A stretch of 64,000 bases of DNA from Jiulongibacter sp966250325 (lineage in GTDB: Bacteria > Bacteroidota > Bacteroidia > Cytophagales > Spirosomataceae), in the NCBI GenBank assembly GCA_966250325.1, contig CBINGY010000005.1, forward strand, positions 1 through 64,000. The letters are read 5' to 3'. Position numbers and translations under genes: made by a program. The notes under the pieces were generated by a model. That model saw nothing but the letters and a program-made list of their open reading frames with translations. It was not told the origin of the DNA and made no database searches. This document shows positions 53,389-62,545 of the stretch, piece by piece (position 1 is the stretch's first letter; each line of letters begins with the position of its first letter).

Positions 53389-54303
53389 TCAAAACATCCT
53401 GCTAAGCGAAACCCCAAAACCCTGATTAAGTTTGAGCTCCTGATTACTCAGATGCTGAACTACGGGAAGCTGACCGTTCACCCCGAATGCAAATTTATTC
53501 CAGTAAATGTCAACTCCTACGGCTGCATTTATATACCAACCACCCGTAAATTCATTTCGCACTCCCTCTTTCAAATCCTGGCCTTTTACTTCGGTATTGG
53601 TTCCCGCAGATATCACCAGATTTGTATTTCCCAGGTAGATTGATCTAAACGCCAGCAGGCTAAGTAAGGTCTGGTTTGCAAATTTGTAGCCGTTCGAATT
53701 TGTACCGTTGACGTTATACATCAGGTTTACGTTCAATCCGGTTTCATGCCTTTTCAACGTGTAAATCACATTCAAAGGGATATCCCAGCTGCCCGTTCCC
53801 AGCTGAAAATTGGCATTGGCTACTTCTGAAACATCGTACATATCATATTGATACCGGCCTGTAGGTGCCTTTATACCGGTTCCCGCCATCAGCTGATGAT
53901 TCCAGTGCCTGTCTAAACGGGTGGTATCGGCAAACGTATTCAGCAGATTGTAATGCAGAAATACGCGTGCATCACCCATGCCTTCCAGTTTTGCTTCAAA
54001 ATCATCGAATAAACGATGCTGCTGATTCTGCTGATAGGGAACAAAGGCCATTACCTGTACTTTTTTGAGAGGATACAGCCTCATCCAGAACTCGGTGGTT
54101 CTGAAGGTTTCGGTAGCCTCCAGGAGCTGACTTCCAATATGCGAATCAAAACTGTTTTGACGGTAACGCACACCTGCAAACTGCCTGTGCCCCTGGGGCA
54201 ATATGCCAAAAAACGAACCTCCGTTTACGCAGCCGCAAATATCACATGCCATACCGGAATTACTGATAAACAGATATATAACCAACCAAACTAATTTCTT
54301 CAT
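53389..54303 (-). CDS. Outer-membrane transporter-like protein with CDICGC motif
   Basis: The 304-residue protein has a signal peptide (MKKLVWLVIYLFISNSGMA) followed at once by ACDICGCVNGGSFFGILPQ, a CxxCxC cluster that could bind copper, and then a beta-barrel-like body (RQFAGVRYRQNSFDSH, MAGTGIKAPTGRYQYDMYD, WYINAAVGVDIYWNKFAFG) ending in LSRMF. The family is common beside MbnP/MbnH-type genes in Bacteroidota. Its start overlaps the peroxidase stop (TAATG), so it is the third gene of that operon. Confidence 0.75.
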   Translation of the reverse strand: MKKLVWLVIYLFISNSGMACDICGCVNGGSFFGILPQGHRQFAGVRYRQNSFDSHIGSQLLEATETFRTTEFWMRLYPLKKVQVMAFVPYQQNQQHRLFDDFEAKLEGMGDARVFLHYNLLNTFADTTRLDRHWNHQLMAGTGIKAPTGRYQYDMYDVSEVANANFQLGTGSWDIPLNVIYTLKRHETGLNVNLMYNVNGTNSNGYKFANQTLLSLLAFRSIYLGNTNLVISAGTNTEVKGQDLKEGVRNEFTGGWYINAAVGVDIYWNKFAFGVNGQLPVVQHLSNQELKLNQGFGVSLSRMF

Positions 54304-55352
54304 TATGGTGCCGCAAAACGAGGGTCTTTCACAAACTCCTCGTCATTTAAGGTTTTTAAAAATGCGATAAGTTGTCTTTTTTCTGTACTGCTGAGCGAGA
54401 GCCCAAGCTTACCGTTTTGTTTGAAAAGCGGATCAAGCGTAGCCATGTCCACCATTCCATCGCTGTAATGATCCAGAATTTCTTCCAGGGTCATAAAGCG
54501 GCCATCGTGCATGTATGGAGCCGTGTACCCGATGTTTCTTAGGCTGGGTACTTTGAATTTGAATTTATCTTCTTCCACACCCGTAACATGAGCCCTTCCC
54601 AGATCGGGATCTACCCTGAAAGGTTGCAGTCCCGTATTTCGAAAGCTTTCATCGGAAAGCAATGGTCCCGCGTGGCAGGTACTACATTTCTGTTCGAAAA
54701 CACGCAAGCCGGCCTGTTCATCGGCACTCAGAGTTCCGCCGGGCTCATTCCGCATGTACTTGTCATATTTTGAATTGGAAGAGACCAGAGCATTCATAAA
54801 CTGACTTAAGGCTTTCAGAAAGCGTTCGGTGGTGACCTCCTCAGTACCATACGCTTCCTTAAACATCTTACGGTATTCGGGGTCTGCCTTCACTTTGGCC
54901 AGCACATTCCCCATAGTTTCATCCATTTCTACCGGATTGGTGATAGGTGCAATTGAAAACAGATCCAGATCAAATACACCCCCATCCCAGAAAAAGGATT
55001 TCATCCAGGCCGTGTTTTGTACCGGCGGGGCATTTCTCACACCTATTCTGTCATCAATGCCATGACTTACGATGTGCCCATGATGGGTAAATGCATACGC
55101 CTGGCTATGGCATTCGGCACAGGAAATGGTACCATCCCGACTCAACCTTCCGTCGTAAAAAAGTTTTCTACCCAGCTGAAAACCCGCTTCTGAAACCGGG
55201 TTCTTTGATAAGTCATATACAGGCTCCCCAAAGTTTGCAGGCACCTCAAAGAGTGGTTTATTATCCTGCGAAACCACGGGTGCTTTTCCCCCGGTCTTTT
55301 CACAAGACCAGAGGAAAAGTAAACCTGATATAAGCAGTACTATCTGTTTCAT
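54303..55352 (-). CDS. Di-heme cytochrome c peroxidase, MbnH/MauG-like
   Basis: The 349-residue lipoprotein (lipobox LWSC in SGLLFLWSCEKTGG) carries two heme c sites, CAECHSQ near residue 79 and CSTCHAG near 228, plus GRKLFYDGRLSRDGTISC and the C-terminal NIGYTAPYMHDGRFMTLEEI, all typical of the CcpA/MauG family. MauG-type members oxidise a partner protein rather than detoxify peroxide. One base from the MbnP-like gene, which is the likely partner: MbnH is known to convert a Trp of MbnP to kynurenine. Confidence 0.9.
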   Translation of the reverse strand: MKQIVLLISGLLFLWSCEKTGGKAPVVSQDNKPLFEVPANFGEPVYDLSKNPVSEAGFQLGRKLFYDGRLSRDGTISCAECHSQAYAFTHHGHIVSHGIDDRIGVRNAPPVQNTAWMKSFFWDGGVFDLDLFSIAPITNPVEMDETMGNVLAKVKADPEYRKMFKEAYGTEEVTTERFLKALSQFMNALVSSNSKYDKYMRNEPGGTLSADEQAGLRVFEQKCSTCHAGPLLSDESFRNTGLQPFRVDPDLGRAHVTGVEEDKFKFKVPSLRNIGYTAPYMHDGRFMTLEEILDHYSDGMVDMATLDPLFKQNGKLGLSLSSTEKRQLIAFLKTLNDEEFVKDPRFAAP

Positions 55353-56144
55353 TTAGTGAGCATGTACATGATCTACGGTAAATGCGTCTACGTAGTTAGC
55401 TGAAACACTGAGCCCTACTTTCGGATTATGAATCATGGGAGTAGCCGCAATTTTCACCTGATTGGCACCATCAAAAACTTTGGTAACATCCATGATAATA
55501 TGTGCTTTCGGATTTTCTCCCTTGCGAACAGCAATCATATCATGTGAATGAAGCTCCACCTCTTTCAAGTTATTGGGAGTAGGGGCATCTTTGCCGCCAA
55601 AGCCACCTATATGAAACTGAAACACATTGCCCGCAGTAGTGGCAGCTGAGCTTATTCCTTCCATTTTGAAGAAAATATAGCCCATATTCCAGCTCCAGTA
55701 CATATTGTCGTTGCCATACGAGGCCGGGTCTAATACACCGGTACGCTGCGAAACATCGGAAATACTTTTTACGCTATCCACGCCAATCGTATACACAATA
55801 TGATGATAATCTGCGGCAGGGATATCGGTAAGCATGATTTCCTGTGAAGCCGCATCTGATTCTTTGACGAGGTAGTACTTATCAGGAAAAGAGATCATAT
55901 TACCCGCTTCGTCCATCAATTTGATATTCGAAATAAAATAATTGAGCGTAGTAATTTTGAAGGATTCGCCAGCACCGTTTGTAGCCTGAGTTTCCCCAAG
56001 TTTAAGGTCGGTACCTCCGATTCTGTTATCAAATTCCAGGGTAAGGCTTCCTTTGTCACCCGGCTGAATCTCGTTGGTTTCGCAGGAAAAAAGTGTGATT
56101 ATTAATGTTGCGGATACCGCTAATACTTTTACAAATGATTTCAT
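55353..56144 (-). CDS. MbnP-family copper-binding lipoprotein
   Basis: The 263-residue protein has lipobox LFSCE and a MbnP-type fold: LTLEFDNRIGGTDLKLGE at the start, YFISNIKLMDEAGNMISFP, LTDIPAADYHHIVYTIGVDS, MYWSWNMGYIFFKMEGISS and VELHSHDMIAVRKGE, ending with the His-rich VDHVHAH. In the methanobactin system MbnP binds copper through His residues and a kynurenine made from Trp; the conserved MYWSWNMGY segment contains candidate Trp residues. First gene of a three-gene operon. A TTCTAAAT half-site lies at 56155-56162. Confidence 0.87.
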   Translation of the reverse strand: MKSFVKVLAVSATLIITLFSCETNEIQPGDKGSLTLEFDNRIGGTDLKLGETQATNGAGESFKITTLNYFISNIKLMDEAGNMISFPDKYYLVKESDAASQEIMLTDIPAADYHHIVYTIGVDSVKSISDVSQRTGVLDPASYGNDNMYWSWNMGYIFFKMEGISSAATTAGNVFQFHIGGFGGKDAPTPNNLKEVELHSHDMIAVRKGENPKAHIIMDVTKVFDGANQVKIAATPMIHNPKVGLSVSANYVDAFTVDHVHAH

Positions 56145-56271
56145 CTTTGAATTTATTCTAAATGGTTCAAAATGGAATTATCTGGAATGCCAATCAAATG
56201 GTTCTCCATGAAAAATTCCGTACTTAAAAATTGAACTGTCCCCGTAATTCGGGAATTCTGACAGAATAAAA

Positions 56272-56658
56272 TCAGACTTGCGGTGGGTGAAAAATACTGC
56301 CTTTCATAGTGGCAGGAACGGTAAAAGAATATGAAAAAAACACCTCTTTCGACAGTATTGAAAGCTGTGGATCAAACTGAAAACTTATCAGACCCACTTT
56401 GGTTTCCACCTCAAAAATTTTGTTCAGAAAGGTATCGGTCGCCTCATCTTCGTCCTGCTGCTCGGCGGCCTTGATTTGTTTGGCCAGATAACATTGGCCA
56501 TCACATTTCAGCTCGGGACGACTTTTATTGACGCAGTAATTCTTTATGATGAAATCTTTCCGGAGCTCGTAATTCACAAACAATGCAGGAACAATCATTG
56601 CTTTGACGAAAAGCAAGGAGAGTAAGAGAATTGCCCCAATTTGTTTGCCTGTTTGCAT
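56272..56658 (-). CDS. Small membrane-anchored protein with CVNK-CDGQC motif
   Basis: The 128-residue protein has one N-terminal hydrophobic segment (IGAILLLSLLFVKAMIVPAL) and then NYELRKDFIIKNYCVNKSRP and ELKCDGQCYLAKQIKAAEQQ, with three Cys (CVNK, CxGxC). I recall this pattern in small Bacteroidota proteins encoded near copper or TonB genes, but no function is known; metal binding through the cysteines is a guess. ATG at 56658 puts the hydrophobic segment at the N-terminus. It precedes the MbnP-like gene by 127 bp on the same strand. Confidence 0.7.
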   Translation of the reverse strand: MQTGKQIGAILLLSLLFVKAMIVPALFVNYELRKDFIIKNYCVNKSRPELKCDGQCYLAKQIKAAEQQDEDEATDTFLNKIFEVETKVGLISFQFDPQLSILSKEVFFSYSFTVPATMKGSIFHPPQV

Positions 56659-56939
56659 TGAATCAGATTCTGCCGCAAAGGTAAAACGCATCTCATCAGA
56701 AAAACATGTTTTGTGTCACAAAATAATTCATGTCAAAGTAATGATCGGTGGTACGCCGCGAACCGCATCCGTCAAAGGTACGGCATGAATTTACAGTTAA
56801 GAGATTGAAATTCCATGCATTATCTTTACTTCCAGTCTTCTGAAATCTTTCCTTCACAAATATTTCGTTTGGAGGTTTTGTAACTTATTCTCAGCTTACC
56901 CGTATATAATCCTGAATAAATTCAACCTGTGATTAACCA

Positions 56940-57812
56940 ATGACCCAAAAAGACATCCTGCTTCATCTTCGGTTTCCTTTTTCGCTTTTTCTTATGCCTG
57001 TTTACTGGCTGGCAGTCAGTCAGCAAAGCGAACCTGACCCCTGGCTTAACCTTTGGATCTTTGTCATACTTCATTTCTTTATTTACCCCGCTTCAAACGC
57101 ATTTAACAGCTATTACGACAAAGATGAAGGCAGTATAGGTGGCTTAAAAAATCCGCCAAAAGTGGATAAAGACCTTTGGAAGGCAGCAAATAGTTTTGAT
57201 ATAGCAGGAGTTCTCCTCGCTCTTCTTACGGTAGGAAAGTGGTTTGGTATCCTGGTGCTCCTGTATGTTGCGGTGAGTCGCATGTACAGTCATCCCGCCG
57301 TGCGGTTGAAAAAATATCCGGTGGTGAGCTGGCTGATAGTGGGGTTTTTTCAGGGTGCCTGGGTGTTTTTTCTGGTATACACGTTTGGGCAGAATCTTAC
57401 CATTCCTGATTTCATGCAGGTCAACAACTCAAACATGGCTCCAATCTGGATGGGTTCTTTATTTTCGGCATTAATTCTCTGGTCTGTGTATCCCATAACC
57501 CAGGTTTACCAGCACGCAGAGGACGCCAAAAACGGAGACCATACTCTGAGCATGATGCTCGGCATACGCGGAACGTTTGTTTTTACCATGCTACTTTTTA
57601 CTCTGGCTCTCATATGCTCGTTCTTTTTTCTTGAGAAAAGCGACTTTTACAGATTTCTGGGCTTTAGTATGCCGATCGCTCTTTTTATGAACTGGTGGCT
57701 ATTACAGGTATGGAAAGATGAAACAAGAGCCGATTTCAAAAATACCATGATGCTGAACAGTTTAGCTTCTATTTTACTTAATATTTGTTTTATTATCAAT
57801 GCCTTAGACTAA
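56940..57812 (+). CDS. UbiA-family prenyltransferase
   Basis: A 290-residue integral membrane protein with eight to nine membrane helices. The first Asp-rich motif is SNAFNSYYDKDEGSIGG near 58-74 (NxxxD-x-D type) and the second is QVYQHAEDAKNGDHTLSMML near 191-210, the two magnesium-diphosphate sites of this superfamily. Members attach a polyprenyl chain to an aromatic ring or similar acceptor. Followed by a type III polyketide synthase on the same strand, whose phenolic product is a likely acceptor. Confidence 0.87.
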   Translation: MTQKDILLHLRFPFSLFLMPVYWLAVSQQSEPDPWLNLWIFVILHFFIYPASNAFNSYYDKDEGSIGGLKNPPKVDKDLWKAANSFDIAGVLLALLTVGKWFGILVLLYVAVSRMYSHPAVRLKKYPVVSWLIVGFFQGAWVFFLVYTFGQNLTIPDFMQVNNSNMAPIWMGSLFSALILWSVYPITQVYQHAEDAKNGDHTLSMMLGIRGTFVFTMLLFTLALICSFFFLEKSDFYRFLGFSMPIALFMNWWLLQVWKDETRADFKNTMMLNSLASILLNICFIINALD

Positions 57813-57887
57813 TCAAGACCTGCAAAAAACGAGGTTTGTCAGATATGCGACAAATCAACCTGAAAGAAGTAATATCTTCGAAAAACT

Positions 57888-58958
57888 ATGAGTAGTATAA
57901 CTTACATAGGTACGGCTGTTCCCGAATACGCCAATAAGCAAACGGACATCCTGGAATTCATGCTAAAGCTGAAGCAAGACGGTTCGTTTGAGAAAAGAAA
58001 ACTGAAGCTGATGTATGCCCGCTCAGGAATAGAGACACGTTACTCAGTTATCCCCGATTACAGTTGCCCGGCTGCTGAACGTGCCTTTTTCCCGCAGAGT
58101 GAAGTTCTGGAACCCTTCCCGGGTGTAGAGAAACGAATGAGAAAATACAAAGAAGCAGCTCTCCCATTAGCACTTAAAGCGGTTCATAAGGCTCTGGGGG
58201 CCATAGACGCATCTGACAAAATCACGCATCTCATCACCGTTTCCTGCACGGGAATGTCTGCCCCGGGGCTTGATATTGAACTGGTAGAGGCACTGAAGCT
58301 TCAGCCAGATATTTACCGTACTTCGGTCAATTTCATGGGCTGCTACGCTGCTATTCATGCATTTAAGCAGGCAGATCTCATCTGCAAAAGTGAACCTCAT
58401 GCCCGGGTACTTGTGGTTCTGGTAGAACTTTGTACCCTTCATTTCCAGAAAGAAGATACCCCCGATTTTTTGACATCAAACCTCCTTTTTGGCGATGGAG
58501 CCGCCTGCTGCCTGATAGAAAACTCGACGTCAGGAATACACATTGAAGGTTTTTATTCCAGATTGTTTCCGGAAAAGCAAGACAGCATGGCCTGGGATAT
58601 TCATTCAAATGGATTTCTGATGACTTTGAATCAGGAAGTTCCCTCTATAGTGGAGCAACAGATCGGTCAGTTTGTGGAAGCATCCCTGCTAAAAAATGGA
58701 TTTTCCAAAAATCAAATCACCAACTGGGCGATTCACCCCGGAGGAAGAAGGATTCTGGACGTTACTGCACGGACTCTTCAGATATCAAGAAATCACATGA
58801 AGGAATCGTATGAAGTACTCAACGATTTCGGAAATATGTCATCCTGCACGTTGGTCTTTATTCTGGAACGGATGAAAGCTAGCCAAAAAGGCTACACCTT
58901 TGTGGCGGGTTTCGGGCCCGGAATAACCATGGAAAGTGCAATATTGAGAATTCTATGA
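57888..58958 (+). CDS. Type III polyketide synthase (chalcone/stilbene synthase family)
   Basis: The 356-residue homodimeric synthase condenses an acyl-CoA starter with malonyl-CoA and cyclises the product, typically to pyrones or resorcinols. Catalytic residues are visible: Cys152 in NFMGCYAAIHA, His in NWAIHPGGRRILD near 285 and Asn in DFGNMSSCT near 320. TVSCTGMSAPGLDIEL precedes the active site and GFGPGITMES closes the protein. Full length. The stop overlaps the methyltransferase start as ATGA, so the two are co-translated. Confidence 0.95.
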   Translation: MSSITYIGTAVPEYANKQTDILEFMLKLKQDGSFEKRKLKLMYARSGIETRYSVIPDYSCPAAERAFFPQSEVLEPFPGVEKRMRKYKEAALPLALKAVHKALGAIDASDKITHLITVSCTGMSAPGLDIELVEALKLQPDIYRTSVNFMGCYAAIHAFKQADLICKSEPHARVLVVLVELCTLHFQKEDTPDFLTSNLLFGDGAACCLIENSTSGIHIEGFYSRLFPEKQDSMAWDIHSNGFLMTLNQEVPSIVEQQIGQFVEASLLKNGFSKNQITNWAIHPGGRRILDVTARTLQISRNHMKESYEVLNDFGNMSSCTLVFILERMKASQKGYTFVAGFGPGITMESAILRIL

Positions 58959-59611
58959 AAAAAAGCCTGCAAAAAGAATTACTGGATGCCGACGAACTAC
59001 CCGAAGCCGATTTAATTCAGAATCTCAAAGAATTAAAATTTATTAATACTTACCTCGGCGGGCATGAGGTGATTCGTAAAGGCCTGAGAAAATTTCCGTT
59101 GCAAGCCCGGAGAATCCTGGAAATTGGCTCAGGTGGCGGTGATAATCTTTTGATGCTCAAAAAGTATTTACCCGGGAATACGTACTATGGGCTGGATATT
59201 AAACAAGTCTGTATCGACTACAGCAAATCTCAAGATTCAACGATCGGGTGGATTGAAGCAGACTACAGAAAACATCAACCGGATAAGCCGTATGATGTCA
59301 TTTTTAACTCCCTCTTTTGTCATCATTTTGAAGATGAAGCACTGGTGGAAATGCTAAAGTGGATGAAGAATAACGCCCGCGACGGTTTCTTTATCGGCGA
59401 CCTCCACCGCCACTGGCTGGCCTATTTTTCGATAAAATGGCTTACCAGGATGTTCTCCAAATCTTATCTGGTGAAAAATGATGCTCCCTTGAGCGTTCGA
59501 AGAGGATTCACCAGAACGGAGTGGCAAGAACTTTTACACAAAGCCGGAATGACGAATTACTCCATTACCTGGTGCTGGGCTTTCCGGCATCTTATTGTGG
59601 TGCGGTTATGA
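58955..59611 (+). CDS. Class I SAM-dependent methyltransferase
   Basis: The 218-residue protein has motif I LEIGSGGGDNLLMLKKYLPG near 46-65, the acidic end of strand 2 in YYGLDIKQVCIDYS, motif for strand 4 YDVIFNSLFCHHFEDEALVE, and NARDGFFIGDLHRHWLAYF near 145-163. It probably methylates the phenolic product of the adjacent synthase. It overlaps both neighbours by four bases (ATGA), making a tight PKS-methyltransferase-oxidoreductase operon. Confidence 0.9.
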   Translation: MKKSLQKELLDADELPEADLIQNLKELKFINTYLGGHEVIRKGLRKFPLQARRILEIGSGGGDNLLMLKKYLPGNTYYGLDIKQVCIDYSKSQDSTIGWIEADYRKHQPDKPYDVIFNSLFCHHFEDEALVEMLKWMKNNARDGFFIGDLHRHWLAYFSIKWLTRMFSKSYLVKNDAPLSVRRGFTRTEWQELLHKAGMTNYSITWCWAFRHLIVVRL

Positions 59612-60726
59612 ATGAAAAAATATATGACCTGGGAATAGCCGGTGGCGGTCTGGCTGGTTTAAGTCTGGCTATTCTGCAGGCTCGGGAAGGTAAATCGGTG
59701 ATCCTATTCGAAAAAAAGAGCTATCCGTTTCATCGCGTTTGCGGTGAGTATATCAGCATGGAATCCTGGGATTTTCTGGAACATCTGGGGCTGCCTCTTA
59801 CCGGAATGAATTTGCCTCTCATCCATTACTTACAGGTGAGTTCACCCTCGGGAACTTATCTGGAGACGAAGCTGGATCTGGGCGGTTTTGGAATCAGCAG
59901 ATACAAACTTGACGCGGAACTTGCAGAAATTGCCTCGGGTCTGGGAGTGGAAATACAACAAAATACGGAAGTAAAAGAGATAAAAGAAACAAGCGGAAGG
60001 TTTGAAATTGAAACCGAAAGTCACTCTTTCAGCTGCCGGCAGGCCGTAGGAAGCTTTGGTAAAAGGTCTGGGCTGGATGTACACTGGAACAGGCCATTCG
60101 TAAACAAGAACAGAACTTCACTCAACCAGTACATTGGGGTGAAATACCACATTCAAACGGAGTTTCCCCTAGATAAAATTGCTCTTCATAACTTCTCAGA
60201 TGGCTACTTTGGGATATCAGCCGTAGAAGATGGGAACTTTTGTCTTTGCTATATGACCACCAAAGAAAACCTCAAAAAGAGCGGCAATAGCATCCCCGTA
60301 ATGGAAGACTCTATCTTATCAAAGAATCCTTTCCTTCGGGAAATTTTTAGAAACGGATTGAAATTATGGCCTGAACCTGAGGTAATCGCACAAGTAAGTT
60401 TTGAGAAAAAAGGGCAATTTGAAAAAGGAATCCCGCTCATAGGCGATGCCGCAGGAATGATAGCACCGCTGTGTGGCAATGGCATGAGCATGGCCTTTCA
60501 TGCGGCTTTTTTATTACATCAACTGCTGCTGTCAGGACAGAGTATCGGGCAGAATTACGTCAGAGAATGGAATAAGCTATTTTCAAGACGTCTACTGGTA
60601 GGAAGAACCGTGCAGCGATTGTTTGGTAACCCTATACTCACCGACTTTATGATTCGCAGCCTGCGACAATCACCTGCTCTTCTCCGCTTAATCATTAAAA
60701 ATACCCATGGGAAAAATATCCTATAA
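59608..60726 (+). CDS. FAD-dependent oxidoreductase of the geranylgeranyl reductase family
   Basis: The 372-residue flavoprotein opens YDLGIAGGGLAGLSLAILQA with the GxGxxG dinucleotide motif, has EKKSYPFHRVCGEYISMES, and FEKGIPLIGDAAGMIAPLCG near 275-295 with the second FAD Asp (GD), as in geranylgeranyl reductases and aromatic hydroxylases. In this setting it could hydroxylate the aromatic ring or reduce the prenyl chain. The ATG at 59608 overlaps the methyltransferase stop (ATGA) and is preferred to an upstream start. Confidence 0.9.
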   Translation: MNEKIYDLGIAGGGLAGLSLAILQAREGKSVILFEKKSYPFHRVCGEYISMESWDFLEHLGLPLTGMNLPLIHYLQVSSPSGTYLETKLDLGGFGISRYKLDAELAEIASGLGVEIQQNTEVKEIKETSGRFEIETESHSFSCRQAVGSFGKRSGLDVHWNRPFVNKNRTSLNQYIGVKYHIQTEFPLDKIALHNFSDGYFGISAVEDGNFCLCYMTTKENLKKSGNSIPVMEDSILSKNPFLREIFRNGLKLWPEPEVIAQVSFEKKGQFEKGIPLIGDAAGMIAPLCGNGMSMAFHAAFLLHQLLLSGQSIGQNYVREWNKLFSRRLLVGRTVQRLFGNPILTDFMIRSLRQSPALLRLIIKNTHGKNIL

Positions 60727-60792
60727 TTTTAATCTGAAGCAATCTGGCCGACATTCACATTTCCCGGTAATAAGCAACTTTGAAGAAAAAAC

Positions 60793-61320
60793 ATGAAGAA
60801 CTACCTCCTGCTTGCTTTTTTGATTTCTGCCTGTGCGGCGAACGGCCAGAACTGGACACCCACTACCGGTCAGGTGAGTTTCAAAATCAAGATGTTAGGT
60901 GTTTCTGTAGAGGGTTCTTTTCAGGGAATAAAAAGTAATATACAATTCTCAAACAATGAACCTGCCTCAATTTATGCCAGTGTAGATTCAAAATCCATTA
61001 ACACCAATAACAGCCTAAGAGACAAACATTTGAGGGAAAAGGAAGATTTCTTTCAGGTAGCCGAATTCCCGGTTATTCAGATGAGTTCGGTAAGTATCCA
61101 GAAATCTGGAGAAAACCGGTACAGCGGTACATTTAAAATTACAATTAAGCAGATGTCAAAAACGCTAAAAATACCATTCACCTTTACCGAACAAGACGGA
61201 AAAGGGCAATTAAAGAGCTCTTTTGAAATCAACCGAACAGATTGGAACTTAGGCGGAAACACCCCGGGTATGTCAGACAAAGTGCTGGTTTTTATCTCCC
61301 TTAATCTGCTCAAAAAGTAA
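60793..61320 (+). CDS. YceI-family lipocalin-like periplasmic protein
   Basis: YceI proteins bind polyisoprenoid or quinone-like lipids in a long beta barrel. The 175-residue protein has a signal peptide (MKNYLLLAFLISACAANGQN), WTPTTGQVSFKIKMLGVSVE, GSFQGIKSNIQFSN, RDKHLREKEDFFQVAEFPVI and the GKGQLKSSFEINRTDWNLGG motif near the C-terminus. Directly after the prenyltransferase/PKS operon, it may carry the product. The next gene follows seven bp later. Confidence 0.92.
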   Translation: MKNYLLLAFLISACAANGQNWTPTTGQVSFKIKMLGVSVEGSFQGIKSNIQFSNNEPASIYASVDSKSINTNNSLRDKHLREKEDFFQVAEFPVIQMSSVSIQKSGENRYSGTFKITIKQMSKTLKIPFTFTEQDGKGQLKSSFEINRTDWNLGGNTPGMSDKVLVFISLNLLKK

Positions 61321-61327
61321 GTACCTT

Positions 61328-62317
61328 ATGAGCCCGAAATTATTTTTCCTCCGGATTTTCCGCTATGAATTCTGGCCATGGAAACTGTTCTATGCCCCCC
61401 TTATTCCCTATTTCGTTATTCTTTGGGTTAAAACGAGGGGCTTGATGTTTCCCGCTCTGGTAAATACATGTCTCCGTAACGGAGGATTCTTTAACGAAAA
61501 TAAAGAAGAAATTCTTGGTAGAATTCCTGAAGAATATCTGCCCGCAACCTGCTGCTTTAGTATCGAATCTGATTTCCGGATGATTACGGAAAAAATAAAA
61601 ACCAAGCAACTCAGTTACCCTTTTGTGGCCAAACCAGTTGACGGACAGCGAGGAAAAAATGTTGAGATTATCCGGAATGAAACGGAGCTTCTTGCCTACT
61701 ACAATTCTACCGAAAAGAGTTTCCTTATTCAGGAATACATTGATCTCCCCATAGAGCTGGCTATCTTTTACTCCCGTTTTCCTGATCAGAAAAAAGGAAT
61801 AGTGAGCTCAATAGCTTCCAAAGAATTCCTTTCTGTTACCGGTGATGGGGTTCAATCCATTGGGCAGCTCCTTAAAGCTAATCCAAGAGCCAGGTTAATC
61901 TGGAAGAGCCTTATTAAAAATACCAAAGCAGACCTTCAGGAAATTTTGCAGAAGGGAAGAACGATTATTGTAGAACCGATCGGAAACCACTGCAGGGGCA
62001 CTGTATTCAGGAATTCTACTGAAATAAATAAAGCAAAGGTGGCTCTGGTTATAGATAACATTATGCTTGATTATACCGGTTTCAATTACGGGAGGTTTGA
62101 TTTAAAGGTGAGATCTATCGATGCTCTCTACGATGGAAAAAATATAAAAATTCTGGAGCTAAATGGCGTAAACGCTGATCCGGCCCATATTTTTGATCCT
62201 GAATACCGCCTGTTAACCGCGTATCGGGATGTAATCTGGCATTGGAAAAGATTAAGTGAAATAGCTATGGTTAATAGGAAGAATGGGCACAATGTCAACG
62301 GAGCATTTCCTTTCTGA
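61328..62317 (+). CDS. ATP-grasp-type protein of unknown substrate
   Basis: The 329-residue protein has the ATP-grasp core: SYPFVAKPVDGQRGKNVEII near 94-113, SFLIQEYIDLPIELAIFYSR near 132-151 and the magnesium-binding C-terminal GRFDLKVRSIDALYDG and NIKILELNGVNADPAHIFDP. The last contains the E-x-N ligand pair. Such enzymes form amide or ester bonds through acyl phosphate. A hydrophobic stretch near residues 14-40 could associate with the membrane. Seven bases after yceI-like gene, so probably co-transcribed with it. Confidence 0.82.
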   Translation: MSPKLFFLRIFRYEFWPWKLFYAPLIPYFVILWVKTRGLMFPALVNTCLRNGGFFNENKEEILGRIPEEYLPATCCFSIESDFRMITEKIKTKQLSYPFVAKPVDGQRGKNVEIIRNETELLAYYNSTEKSFLIQEYIDLPIELAIFYSRFPDQKKGIVSSIASKEFLSVTGDGVQSIGQLLKANPRARLIWKSLIKNTKADLQEILQKGRTIIVEPIGNHCRGTVFRNSTEINKAKVALVIDNIMLDYTGFNYGRFDLKVRSIDALYDGKNIKILELNGVNADPAHIFDPEYRLLTAYRDVIWHWKRLSEIAMVNRKNGHNVNGAFPF

Positions 62318-62545
62318 ACCCGTAAGATCATCACCCGTCCAAACTTTCCGGTTTTGGGTTTCCCCTCTCAATCAATGTTAGCACAATCCATTTTTTAAGA
62401 AAACGGACCTACGTTTTTAACCAGGAAAAACCGTTCGAGGTTTTATTTACTTTTTTCACAATGAAAAGAAATACGGGAATTGGAATGCAACCAATTGAAA
62501 TATACATTCGTAAGAAAGACGAATACTTACCTAACTCACTCCCGA

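Noticed and set aside
53068..53643. A 191-codon frame through the 22-bp array
   Set aside because: It translates the repeat and then runs antisense to the 3' end of the CDICGC protein gene; no plausible start or family.
56150..56165. Sixth Fur-like site upstream of the MbnP-like gene
   Set aside because: Only one half (TTCTAAAT) matches; the other half does not fit the 9-5-9 spacing.
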